NCBI GenBank assembly: GCA_964439415.1
Contig: CAYTOJ010000012.1
Coordinates: 1-25,633, forward strand
DNA length: 25,633 bases
Origin: CAYTOJ01 sp964439415
GTDB lineage: Bacteria > Pseudomonadota > Alphaproteobacteria > Rickettsiales > CAZAGG01
Reading direction: 5' to 3'
In this document: positions 12,734 through 20,998 of the stretch, piece after piece
Numbering within the stretch: position 1 is the first letter of the stretch
Layout: the number at the start of each line of letters is the position of its first letter
Notes under the pieces: generated by a model
Database searches by the model: none
Told to the model about the DNA's origin: nothing
The model's input: the letters and a program-made list of their open reading frames with translations, nothing else
Translations under genes and position numbers: made by a program

Positions 12734-14359
12734 CTACAGCGGAAGATTATCGTGTTTTTTCCATGGGTTATCGAGCTTTTTGTGGCGGATGGTGGCCAGA
12801 CCTTTGCAGATGCGCCATCTGGTGTTCTGCGGGCGGATAATATCATCCAGAAATCCCCGTGAGGCCGCCACAAACGGGCTGGCTAATTTACGGCGGTATT
12901 CCTCGGCTTTTTTGTCAATCTCATCTTTGGAAAGGCCACGGAAAATAATCTCCACCGCGCCTTTAGGCCCCATTACCGCAATCTCCGCTGATGGCCAGGC
13001 GTAGTTTATATCCCCCCGCAGGTGCTTGGAACCCATAACAATGTATGCGCCGCCGTAGGCTTTGCGTGTAATAACCGTTATTTTGGGAACTGTGGCTTCT
13101 GCGTATGCATATAAAAGCTTCGCGCCGTGCTTGATAATGCCATTATATTCTTGCGCTATGCCTGGCAGGAAACCGGGTACATCAACAAAACTGATGATGG
13201 GTATATTAAAAGCATCACAGAAGCGCACAAAACGCCCTGCCTTACGGGATGCGTCAATATCCAGGCAACCGGCCAGATGCAGCGGCTGATTCGCCACTAT
13301 GCCCACTACATGCCCTTCCATCCGCGCAAAGCCTGTCAGAATATTTTTAGCAAATTCCGGTTGCAGTTCAAAGAAATCACCATCGTCAATCACCCGCTCC
13401 ACCAGTTCGCGCATGTCATACGGACGGCTGGCGTTCTCAGGAATTAATGTGTTGAGGGACATCTCCACCCTGTCACCAGGGTCGTTAGTGGGGCGGTATG
13501 GCGGTGCTTCCCGGTTGGAAAGCGGCAGAAATCCCAGCAAACGGCGTGCCTGAGTAAGCAGTTCAATATCGTTATCGAAGCATAAATCAGCTACGCCGGT
13601 TTTACGGGTATGGGTATCCGCCCCGCCCAGTTCCTCGTGCGTGACTTTCTCGTGAGTGACGGTTTTCACCACATCCGGTCCGGTGACGTACATATATGAA
13701 GTGCCGCGCACCATCATGGTAAAATCAGTGAGCGCCGGGGAATAAACCGCCCCGCCAGCTGATGGCCCCATAATCAGGGAAATCTGCGGCACTACGCCAC
13801 TGGCTATTACATTGCGCTGGAAAATCTCACCATATCCACCCAGCGAATCCACGCCTTCCTGAATGCGTGCACCGCCGGAATCACAGATGCCTATTACAGG
13901 TGCCCCCACCTTCAAGGCCATATCCATAACTTTGCAGATTTTACGAGCGTGTGCCTCGCCTAATGAGCCTCCCAGCACAGTAAAATCCTGGCTGTATATA
14001 AAAACCGGGCGGCCATTTATGGTTCCGTGCCCCGTCACAACTCCATCACCGGGGATTGAATGCTCATCCATACCAAAAGCCGAGCCACGGTGCTCAATGA
14101 ACATATCGAATTCCTCGAAGGAATCGGTATCCAGCAGTACGCTTATCCGCTCCCGCGCTGTGAGCTTGCCCTTGGCGTGCTGCGCGTCTATCTTCTTCTG
14201 GCCACCGCCTACCCTGGCCTCTTCCCGCTTTTTCTCCAACTCCCGAACAATTGGCGCATTGGTTTCAACATTAACGGCTCGGGTTTTCGGCTTATCCGCC
14301 TTTTCATCCGACATTCCGTTGTTATCAAGCGGCTCATCCGCCGCTAAAGCCCTGTTCAT
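12734..14359 (-). CDS. pccB: Acyl-CoA (propionyl-CoA) carboxylase beta chain
   Basis: PccB is the carboxyltransferase that moves CO2 from biotin to propionyl-CoA, giving methylmalonyl-CoA. The 541-residue product has ARERISVLLDTDSFEEFDMF, GDGVVTGHGTINGRPVF, the SQDFTVLGGSLGEAHARKI block, GICDSGGARIQEGVDSLGGY, MGPSAGGAVYSPALTDF, VDVPGFLPG and KAYGGAYIVMGSKHL in the usual order, with the typical C-terminus NTRWRICKGLATI ending in NPWKKHDNLPL. An N-terminal extension before residue 35 is variable; ATG at 14314 (MSDEKADK) is an alternative start. The biotin carboxylase partner pccA is not adjacent. It is divergent from atpA, sharing a 139-base gap. Substrate preference is by family. Confidence 0.92.
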   Translation of the reverse strand: MNRALAADEPLDNNGMSDEKADKPKTRAVNVETNAPIVRELEKKREEARVGGGQKKIDAQHAKGKLTARERISVLLDTDSFEEFDMFIEHRGSAFGMDEHSIPGDGVVTGHGTINGRPVFIYSQDFTVLGGSLGEAHARKICKVMDMALKVGAPVIGICDSGGARIQEGVDSLGGYGEIFQRNVIASGVVPQISLIMGPSAGGAVYSPALTDFTMMVRGTSYMYVTGPDVVKTVTHEKVTHEELGGADTHTRKTGVADLCFDNDIELLTQARRLLGFLPLSNREAPPYRPTNDPGDRVEMSLNTLIPENASRPYDMRELVERVIDDGDFFELQPEFAKNILTGFARMEGHVVGIVANQPLHLAGCLDIDASRKAGRFVRFCDAFNIPIISFVDVPGFLPGIAQEYNGIIKHGAKLLYAYAEATVPKITVITRKAYGGAYIVMGSKHLRGDINYAWPSAEIAVMGPKGAVEIIFRGLSKDEIDKKAEEYRRKLASPFVAASRGFLDDIIRPQNTRWRICKGLATIRHKKLDNPWKKHDNLPL

Positions 14360-14433
14360 GCAAATTCCCGCAAGTTGTTAAGCCAAGGGTGGATTATGCC
14401 TCTGCATTGCCGCTTTGCAATTTATATATTAGT

Positions 14434-14460
14434 TTGACATCAAGGGAGTTTTTTGATTTA
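14434..14460 (+). promoter_or_regulatory. Probable promoter of atpA
   Basis: A perfect TTGACA is at 14434-14439, followed by GATTTA (14455-14460) as a weak -10 at 15-base spacing. Transcription would start near 14467, about 30 bases before the atpA ATG at 14499, which has AAGGA at 14484-14488. Confidence 0.4.
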
Positions 14461-14498
14461 GCCTAAGCAAAATATGTAAGATATTAAGGACTGTACGA

Positions 14499-16034
14499 AT
14501 GGAAATAAACGCTTCCGAAATCTCGGAAATCATAAAAAAACAGATTGCCGGGTTTGATTTTACCTCAGAATTTGCTGAAGTAGGCCAGGTAGTTAGCGTG
14601 GGGGATGGTATTGCCCGCGCCTATGGGCTGGAGAATATCCAGGCTGGCGAGATGGTTGAGTTCCCCGGCGGTGTTAAGGGTATGGCTTTGAATCTGGAAG
14701 CATCATCCGTCGGTATCGTGATTTTTGGGGACGACCGGGCGGTTAAGGAAGGCGACCTGGTTAAGCGCACCAAGTCCATAGTTGAAGTGCCAACGGGTAA
14801 GGAATTATTAGGCCGCGTGGTGGATGCTCTGGGCAATCCGCTGGATGGAAAAGGGGCAATAAAATCAAAAACAAAATCCCGCGTGGAGGTTAAAGCACCG
14901 GGTATTGTTTATAGAAAATCTGTGCATGAGCCTATGCAGACCGGCCTTAAAGCCATTGACAGCCTGATTCCAATCGGGCGCGGCCAGCGTGAGCTTATAA
15001 TAGGCGATCGCCAGACCGGCAAAACCGCAGTAGCACTGGATACTATCCTTAATCAGAAAGAAATCAACGCTTCCGGTGATGAGAGTAAAAAACTTTACTG
15101 TATATATGTGGCTATCGGCCAGAAACGCTCCACAGTTGCGCAGGTTGTGCGCAAATTAGAAGAAAGCGGCGCGATGGATTACACGATAGTGGTAGCCGCC
15201 ACCGCTTCTGACCCTGCGCCGATGCAGTATCTTGCGCCTTATACAGGCGCGGCAATGGGTGAGTTTTTCCGCGATAACGGAATGCACGCATTGATAATTT
15301 ATGATGATCTCTCCAAACACGCGGTTGCCTACAGGCAGATGTCCCTGCTGCTGCGCCGCCCGCCTGGGCGCGAGGCGTATCCGGGGGATGTTTTCTATCT
15401 GCACTCCCGTCTTTTAGAGCGCGCCGCCAAAATGTCTGACGATAAAGGCGCAGGCTCATTAACCGCGCTGCCGGTGATTGAAACGCAGGCGGGGGACGTA
15501 TCGGCTTATGTTCCAACCAATGTTATCTCCATTACTGATGGCCAGATATTCCTGGAGACTGACCTTTTCTATAAAGGCGTGCGCCCGGCGGTGAATGTTG
15601 GGCTTTCAGTCAGCCGTGTGGGTTCCGCTGCGCAGATTAAAGCGATGAAGCAGGTTGCAGGCTCCATTAAACTGGAACTGGCGCAGTTCCGTGAAATGGA
15701 AGCGTTCGCGCAGTTCGGTTCCGACCTTGACCCGGCAACCCGTAAGCTTATCGCCCGTGGCCAGCGCCTGACTGAGATATTGAAGCAAAGCCAGTTCTCC
15801 CCCCTGTTGGTGGAGGAGCAGGTATGCGTGATTTATTCCGGCGTGAAGGGTTATCTGGACAAAATGGATCGCGGTGATGTCACCAAATTTGAACAGGCAC
15901 TGCTGCGGGAACTGCGTTCAGCCCACAAGCCGCTTCTGGATAAAATCGCCAAGGAACAGAAACTTACCGATGAAACGGAAGCTGAATTGATCGCTATTAT
16001 CAAAAGAATAGCTAACGTGTTCATTAAAGAATAA
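14499..16034 (+). CDS. atpA: F1 ATP synthase alpha subunit
   Basis: AtpA is the regulatory nucleotide-binding subunit of the F1 head, alternating with catalytic beta. The 511-residue length is normal. The P-loop GDRQTGKT is at 169-176, AYTGAAMGEFFRDNG-type sequence follows (PYTGAAMGEFFRDNGMHAL), then IYDDLSKHAVAYRQMSLLLR, and the family signature PAVNVGLSVSRVGSAAQ. ATG at 14499 has AAGGA about 10 bases upstream. The rest of the usual atpHAGDC operon is missing: upstream is divergent pccB and downstream a saccharopine dehydrogenase-family gene. The subunit genes must be dispersed in this genome, assuming the enzyme is complete. Confidence 0.97.
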   Translation: MEINASEISEIIKKQIAGFDFTSEFAEVGQVVSVGDGIARAYGLENIQAGEMVEFPGGVKGMALNLEASSVGIVIFGDDRAVKEGDLVKRTKSIVEVPTGKELLGRVVDALGNPLDGKGAIKSKTKSRVEVKAPGIVYRKSVHEPMQTGLKAIDSLIPIGRGQRELIIGDRQTGKTAVALDTILNQKEINASGDESKKLYCIYVAIGQKRSTVAQVVRKLEESGAMDYTIVVAATASDPAPMQYLAPYTGAAMGEFFRDNGMHALIIYDDLSKHAVAYRQMSLLLRRPPGREAYPGDVFYLHSRLLERAAKMSDDKGAGSLTALPVIETQAGDVSAYVPTNVISITDGQIFLETDLFYKGVRPAVNVGLSVSRVGSAAQIKAMKQVAGSIKLELAQFREMEAFAQFGSDLDPATRKLIARGQRLTEILKQSQFSPLLVEEQVCVIYSGVKGYLDKMDRGDVTKFEQALLRELRSAHKPLLDKIAKEQKLTDETEAELIAIIKRIANVFIKE

Positions 16035-16058
16035 CCTAATAAGTAACTTGTATCTCCT

Positions 16059-17150
16059 ATGATTAAGCATGTACTGGTTGTAGGGATGGGCAAAGTAGGG
16101 TCGCTGGTGGCGACTCTGCTGGCTAAAGGCGGCTTTGAGGTAACGGGGATGGACACTAACGACCGCCCCGATCTTAAAATTAAAATGATTGTGGGGGATG
16201 TAACTAACCCAGCAACTCTTGGCAGTGCATTAAACGGCGTTGATGCAGTAATTTCATGCCTGCCGTATAACTTATGCCGCGCTATTGCTGAAGCGGCGCA
16301 TTTATCAGGCAAACATTATTTTGACCTGACTGAGGATGTTCCAACCACCAAGCGGATTTTAGAGCTGGCTCCAACATCCAAAGGGGTTATGGCACCGCAG
16401 TGCGGCCTGGCTCCCGGACTTATCGGCATAGTAGGCGCAAGTCTGGCGCGGGATTTCAAGCGCATACGCAGCATATCGCTGCGCGTTGGCGCTCTGCCAC
16501 AGCATCCATCCGGCCTTCTGGGCTATGCATTCAACTGGTCATCGGAGGGTGTGGTGAATGAATACCTGAACGATTGTGAAGTGATTTCCGGCGGAACTAC
16601 GAAAATGGTTCCGCCGATGGAAGACCTTGAAACACTGTTCATTAACGGCCTGAAGCTGGAGGCCTTTACAACATCCGGTGGGCTTGGCACTATGTGCGAA
16701 ACATACCAGGGACAGGTACGGGAGCTTAATTACAAAACCATCCGCTACCCCGGCCACTGCGAATTGATGCGCTTTTTCTTCCATGAACTGCACATGCGGG
16801 ATAACCGGAAGTTAGCCGGGGAAATCCTGGTGAACGCCAAACCCCCGGTGAATGAGGATGTAGTGTATGTATACGCCATAGTGGAAGGCTGGCGGGACTC
16901 TATAAGGGGCGCGGAGATACTCACCCGGCAGGAATTTGTGCGCGCCTATTACCCGGTGGAGATAGACGGAATAAGCTGGCGGGCAATATCCTGGACTACC
17001 GCCTCCTCAGCCGCCGCAGTGGTGGAGATGGTATCGCAAGGCCTGCTGCCGCAAAGCGGATTCATCAAGCAGGAAGAAATACCCTTCGATAAATTTCTTA
17101 AAACCAAATCCGCCCGCTATTACGCTGCCGTTGAAGAAAATAGACGCTAA
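16059..17150 (+). CDS. Saccharopine dehydrogenase-family oxidoreductase
   Basis: The 363-residue product has an N-terminal Rossmann fold with VLVVGMGKVGSLVATLLA (5-22) for NAD(P), followed by GDVTNPATL, DAVISCLPYNLCRAIAEAA, and HYFDLTEDVPTTKRI, then APQCGLAPGLIGIVGASLA, all typical of the saccharopine dehydrogenase/LYS9-like family, some of which are lysine 6-dehydrogenases. Its length fits the short single-domain members. Exact substrate cannot be told from sequence; lysine catabolism is one possibility. It starts 24 bases after atpA, without a clear Shine-Dalgarno site, and may be co-transcribed with it. It converges with the next gene, with only 3 bases between the two stops. Confidence 0.85.
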   Translation: MIKHVLVVGMGKVGSLVATLLAKGGFEVTGMDTNDRPDLKIKMIVGDVTNPATLGSALNGVDAVISCLPYNLCRAIAEAAHLSGKHYFDLTEDVPTTKRILELAPTSKGVMAPQCGLAPGLIGIVGASLARDFKRIRSISLRVGALPQHPSGLLGYAFNWSSEGVVNEYLNDCEVISGGTTKMVPPMEDLETLFINGLKLEAFTTSGGLGTMCETYQGQVRELNYKTIRYPGHCELMRFFFHELHMRDNRKLAGEILVNAKPPVNEDVVYVYAIVEGWRDSIRGAEILTRQEFVRAYYPVEIDGISWRAISWTTASSAAAVVEMVSQGLLPQSGFIKQEEIPFDKFLKTKSARYYAAVEENRR

Positions 17151-17153
17151 AAA

Positions 17154-18914
17154 TTACACGCCCTCTTGTTGAATATCCTTGCTAATATATCCCTGTTTAG
17201 CCAATGCATTTACTGCCAGTCTTGACCGCATGGATGCTGGTATAGAGGCTTGCAGCTCCTCCACCCTCTCTTTTCCTAAAACTTGCTTACAGGTTTCCAG
17301 AAAAGCTTCCGCTTTGGCTTTATCACCAGCATCAGTGAAAAAATGCTTCTCCGCAGCCTGGTATAAACTGTCAACTCCACTAATGCCCACCTTCTCCAGA
17401 ATTGCCCTGGCAATGGGGGAATTGGTTATGTCATTAGGCAGGCCATGCCTGCGATCGCTTAAAACCTTGACTGCAATACGTACCGCCTTGCTCTCTGCAT
17501 CAGTTCGAGTATGCCTGTCAGCTTCCACCGCATTTACTGATGGTACAGGAGATTCGCCTTCAGCTTCGCGTAATTCACCTAAAATAATTCCGCGTATACG
17601 CCTCTCCGGCATACCGGCTAATAAATCCGCCAATTTAGTATTGTGATCTATTTTTAGCGCGTATTTTTTATCATTCTCATGCGCCAGCGCAATGGCGTGT
17701 ACCAGCACCAGTGCCGCCACTCTGGCTTTGTGCGCGATATTAGCAATATCGGCATTACCGCTTAAGGAATCTTCAGCTCTAGCGGCATTATTCCATTCCA
17801 GCACCTGCTGAACTGGCGGGAAGTGAATATCATGATCGCCTTGCAGCTTGAAACCGTGGAATATATTGTTCTTACCATGCGGTAATACCTTTTCATAAAG
17901 GCGCACGCGTTTAAAACTGGGAGCAAGTAAATCATAAGCAGCATAATCACCCGGCGTAACAGCCTGCTGCAATGCTTTATTTGCTTCCTCGGTTACTAAA
18001 AGTTCCCCACCCCTGAAGGTTTCCTGTACGCTGACAACGTTCGGCTTTGCTGGTGGAATTCTGTTACCCAGGAAAGCGAAAACATCCTGATTCGCCATTA
18101 TTGTGGCAACACCCATAATCAGGTTTACCCGGCGGTTTGTAACATCATCATTATAGTTTGGTTTTGTTTTGAAATATTCTTTTAGTGTGGCGGCCACTCT
18201 GTTCATAGCTTCCTGATACTGTTCAGGTGTTCTGAACGGCCTGCTGGCTTCAATACAGGCGGCAACGGCCAGACTAAATTCCTGCTTGTCAAAATCCTCC
18301 ACGCCTTCAAGGGTGAAATTTCTCTTTTGTAGAAACCTTGAGGTAGAAACAGCACTGATTAATTCATTCCGCCCTGTTTGGGGAGTAAACTTGCCACCCT
18401 CACCTTCACCAAACATATCCAGCGCCATTTTCACCGGTGCATCAGCTTGTACCCAATCCCTTTTAATGCTTGCGGAATTATCAGCATGAAGGTCAATATA
18501 CTCCTGAACTCCATTTGCTTCAGCGAATTGGCTTATCTGGCCGTCTATATGGTATTCAGTATCGTGCCCAAGTGCCGCAACTAAGTGAACTGCTTTAAGA
18601 AATTTCTCTTCCTCAGCTGTGATACCCGATCCATGAGCCTGCGTTATTGCATCTTTCAGCCCGGCAAAAGCCTGCTTGAAATATGGCGTTTCCTGCCCGG
18701 CCATTTCCAGCAGGTGGTTATTACCATGAAAAAAGCGGCTGCTTTGCCCATAGGTAGAGCTTACCATTGCAGGTAAGTCATCCCCGTTCCCAAACAAACC
18801 CGGCAGGGCTTGTTTGAGCCGATTAAATAAAGCTTCTAACTGTAATTCCTCAACCCGCGCCAAGTACCCCCCATTTCTAAAAGAGGGATACATTACCAGA
18901 AAATGCGCCAGCAC
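17154..18914 (-). CDS. Unknown 586-aa protein with an HD-hydrolase-like N-terminal motif
   Basis: I do not recognise the whole protein. Residues 57-120 contain SSRFFHGNNHLLEM (H63, H67) and LVAALGHDTEYH (H117, D118), which resemble the metal-binding pattern of small HD-superfamily phosphohydrolases (RxYHxxxH then FHDxxY). If real, it would bind a metal and hydrolyse a phosphate ester or nucleotide. The remaining 450 residues are mostly helical (for example QEFSLAVAACIEASRPFR; KARVAALVLVHAIALAHEND) with no recognisable domain, membrane helix or signal peptide. The ORF begins with GTG at 18914; an ATG at 18893 (MYPSFRNGG) is an alternative, and neither has a clear ribosome site. A weak TATAGT (18944-18939) precedes it. 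It is a single gene converging on the saccharopine dehydrogenase-family gene. Confidence 0.72.
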   Translation of the reverse strand: MLAHFLVMYPSFRNGGYLARVEELQLEALFNRLKQALPGLFGNGDDLPAMVSSTYGQSSRFFHGNNHLLEMAGQETPYFKQAFAGLKDAITQAHGSGITAEEEKFLKAVHLVAALGHDTEYHIDGQISQFAEANGVQEYIDLHADNSASIKRDWVQADAPVKMALDMFGEGEGGKFTPQTGRNELISAVSTSRFLQKRNFTLEGVEDFDKQEFSLAVAACIEASRPFRTPEQYQEAMNRVAATLKEYFKTKPNYNDDVTNRRVNLIMGVATIMANQDVFAFLGNRIPPAKPNVVSVQETFRGGELLVTEEANKALQQAVTPGDYAAYDLLAPSFKRVRLYEKVLPHGKNNIFHGFKLQGDHDIHFPPVQQVLEWNNAARAEDSLSGNADIANIAHKARVAALVLVHAIALAHENDKKYALKIDHNTKLADLLAGMPERRIRGIILGELREAEGESPVPSVNAVEADRHTRTDAESKAVRIAVKVLSDRRHGLPNDITNSPIARAILEKVGISGVDSLYQAAEKHFFTDAGDKAKAEAFLETCKQVLGKERVEELQASIPASMRSRLAVNALAKQGYISKDIQQEGV

Positions 18915-18988
18915 TCAATTACAGGTTAATGAAATTTAACTATACTTAAAATACTAGAAGAGCGTTTTAGGTGCAGTTGTTTATATTT

Positions 18989-19017
18989 TGCGCACGCCAC
19001 CCGCCAACCCGTGCGCA
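18989..19017 (-). other. Hairpin after holC
   Basis: TGCGCAC (18989-18995) and GTGCGCA (19011-19017) form a perfect 7-bp stem immediately following the holC stop codon on the minus strand. The stem is followed by AAAATATAAA, not a T-run, so a transcription terminator is possible but atypical; an mRNA-stabilising hairpin is equally possible. Confidence 0.4.
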
Positions 19018-19464
19018 TTACACCTTATCCCAGCCGCCTTGGGGATTTTGTTTAAAATATGTAACTGCCGCCCCACTGTTCTGGTATGCCTGCTGGCGCG
19101 CTTTGGCTGATGCCAGTTCAGTTTCAATAGTTCCATCAAAAATATCGTATACCCTCTCAAAGGGAAGCTGTGGCATACGGCCATCCGTAATGATGGCGAT
19201 TGTGGCCTGGTTGGGGTTTTCCTCAGTCAAAGTCAGATAGATAGGCTGGCGCTCCGCCTTCCCATCTGCTTTAGTACCGTGAGGGATGAAGGCATCCTGC
19301 TTGAATGTCCAGATCGCTTTATTAAGTTCCTCCAGGCTGTTCTCGTTAGCTGCGAGAATCACCGCCCTGGCTCCCTGCTCATATGCCTTTAGAGCCAGTG
19401 GCGGCACTACCTTCAAAGCCGGATCCAGCGCCAGCTCATAGAAATTAACCGCCAGAACTGTCAT
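19018..19464 (-). CDS. holC: DNA polymerase III chi subunit
   Basis: HolC binds the clamp-loader psi subunit in some bacteria and contacts single-strand binding protein. The 148-residue product has the HolC pattern: VNFYELALDP at the start, ALKAYEQGARAVILAANENSLEELNKAIWTF, DAFIPHGTKADGKAERQPIYL, then a Rossmann-like hydrophobic stretch and FERVYDIFDGT. It starts 1 base after the pepA stop, an arrangement common in alphaproteobacteria and other Proteobacteria, so the two genes are probably co-transcribed. Both holC and holB are in the window, although far apart. Confidence 0.9.
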   Translation of the reverse strand: MTVLAVNFYELALDPALKVVPPLALKAYEQGARAVILAANENSLEELNKAIWTFKQDAFIPHGTKADGKAERQPIYLTLTEENPNQATIAIITDGRMPQLPFERVYDIFDGTIETELASAKARQQAYQNSGAAVTYFKQNPQGGWDKV

Positions 19465-19465
19465 A

Positions 19466-20968
19466 CTACTTTTCCAGATTATCCCTGATATAACGCTCTA
19501 AAAGGCGAAGGCCAAAGGCGGTTGCACCTTTCGGGCAGGTGTCGGTATCCTTCTTGCCCCAGGCTACCCCGGCAATGTCAAGGTGCGCCCAAGTAACCCC
19601 TTCCTTGATAAAACGCTGGAGGAATATAGCGCCAGATGTGCTTCCGGCCTCCCGGCTCTCGCCCACGTTTTTCATATCGGCAATGTCGGAGTTTATCTGT
19701 TTATCGTATTCCTCACCCAGCGGCAGTTCCCATAATGGCTCACCCACTTCCTTGCCGCTGGTTATAAGTTTGTTCAGAAGTTCCTCTGAATTCGCAAATG
19801 CTCCCGCTTTGAAGCTTCCCAGCGCCACTATCACCGCGCCGGTCAATGTGGCCAGGTCAATCACACTTGCGGGTTTGAACTTCTCCTGCGTATACCACAA
19901 TGCATCAGCCAGAATCAGCCTGCCCTCAGCATCGGTATTGATCACCTCAATTGTCTGGCCGGACATTGACTTCACCACATCCCCCGGGCGCTGCGCAGTT
20001 GAGGATGGCATATTCTCAGCCAGTGCAACCACACCAACCACATTCACCTTCGCTTTCCTAAGCGCCAGCGCTTTGATTACACCTATCACCGTGGCCGCGC
20101 CTGCCATGTCCCACTTCATTTCTTCCATCCCGCCGGATGGTTTGATGCTGATACCGCCGCTATCAAATGTAATGCCCTTGCCAACCAAGGCCAGTGGCGT
20201 TTCCTGACTGTTTTTATCGCCGCGCCAGACCAGTGACACTACATGCGATTCCATGCGGCTACCCTGCCCTACCCCAAGCAGAGCGTTCATGCCCAGTGTG
20301 CAGAGTTTATCCTCCCCCAGCACTTCCACCTCTATACCCAGACTGGACAGATGCTTACAACTTGCAGCCAGAGTTTCAGGGTTGATTATGTTCGCAGGTT
20401 CACTCACCAGGTCTCTGGTGTGATATACCGCCTGCACGATTTTATCCATATCCCCATAGATATTTTCAGCTTTGGCCGGGTCAGGCAGCAGAATATCCAG
20501 AGTTTGCAGGGTTGGTTTTTCATCCTCCTTCTGTTTGGTTCTGTATTTATCGAAGCGGTAGTCTTTAAGCCTTGCTCCAAAAGCCATATTCGCAGCAATC
20601 TCATGTATTGGAAGTTTCACCCCTTCCCATGCATCGTCCAGCAGAACAGCCGCACCAGCCAGGCGGTGACGGTTGATGTAAGGTATCAGCGCACCACCGA
20701 CTGATTGGGCGGTTTTGGCGGTGATCTCCCCCGGTTTGCCGAACCCTGCAAGAATCAGCGCATCCAGCCCCAGATTATCAGGAAACAGAAAAAGCAGGAA
20801 TTCACCTTTTTTACCTTTGAATTTACGCAGTGCGCAGGCCTTGGAAATTTTACCGCCGCTTTTCCCGTCCATCTCTTTAGTTAATTTCGGAAATTGGCAG
20901 TCCTCAAAAACTGCAGTGACGGCGATATTATACTTCGCGCCTTTGATATCGCCGAACTTCAATTCCAT
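19466..20968 (-). CDS. pepA: Leucyl aminopeptidase (M17 family)
   Basis: PepA is a cytosolic two-metal aminopeptidase that removes N-terminal residues in protein turnover. The 500-residue product has the M17 catalytic domain in its second half: VGKGITFDSGGISIKPSGGM (K264, D269), WDMAG (D287), and the signature NTDAEGRL at 344-351 (D346, E348, R350). These match the metal and catalytic positions of the family. The N-terminal 160 residues are the more variable domain. Start ATG at 20968 (MELKFGDIKG) follows closely on purH with a 30-base gap containing GGGAGA-like sequence. Downstream holC follows after 1 base. E. coli PepA also binds DNA; that cannot be inferred here. Confidence 0.95.
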   Translation of the reverse strand: MELKFGDIKGAKYNIAVTAVFEDCQFPKLTKEMDGKSGGKISKACALRKFKGKKGEFLLFLFPDNLGLDALILAGFGKPGEITAKTAQSVGGALIPYINRHRLAGAAVLLDDAWEGVKLPIHEIAANMAFGARLKDYRFDKYRTKQKEDEKPTLQTLDILLPDPAKAENIYGDMDKIVQAVYHTRDLVSEPANIINPETLAASCKHLSSLGIEVEVLGEDKLCTLGMNALLGVGQGSRMESHVVSLVWRGDKNSQETPLALVGKGITFDSGGISIKPSGGMEEMKWDMAGAATVIGVIKALALRKAKVNVVGVVALAENMPSSTAQRPGDVVKSMSGQTIEVINTDAEGRLILADALWYTQEKFKPASVIDLATLTGAVIVALGSFKAGAFANSEELLNKLITSGKEVGEPLWELPLGEEYDKQINSDIADMKNVGESREAGSTSGAIFLQRFIKEGVTWAHLDIAGVAWGKKDTDTCPKGATAFGLRLLERYIRDNLEK

Positions 20969-20998
20969 TTTTCTCTCCCGTATATTCTTTTTATAAAA

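Noticed and set aside
19539..20207. 222-residue open frame antisense to pepA
   Set aside because: Ser/Ala/Pro-rich translation typical of a shadow frame, lying wholly inside the conserved pepA catalytic domain.
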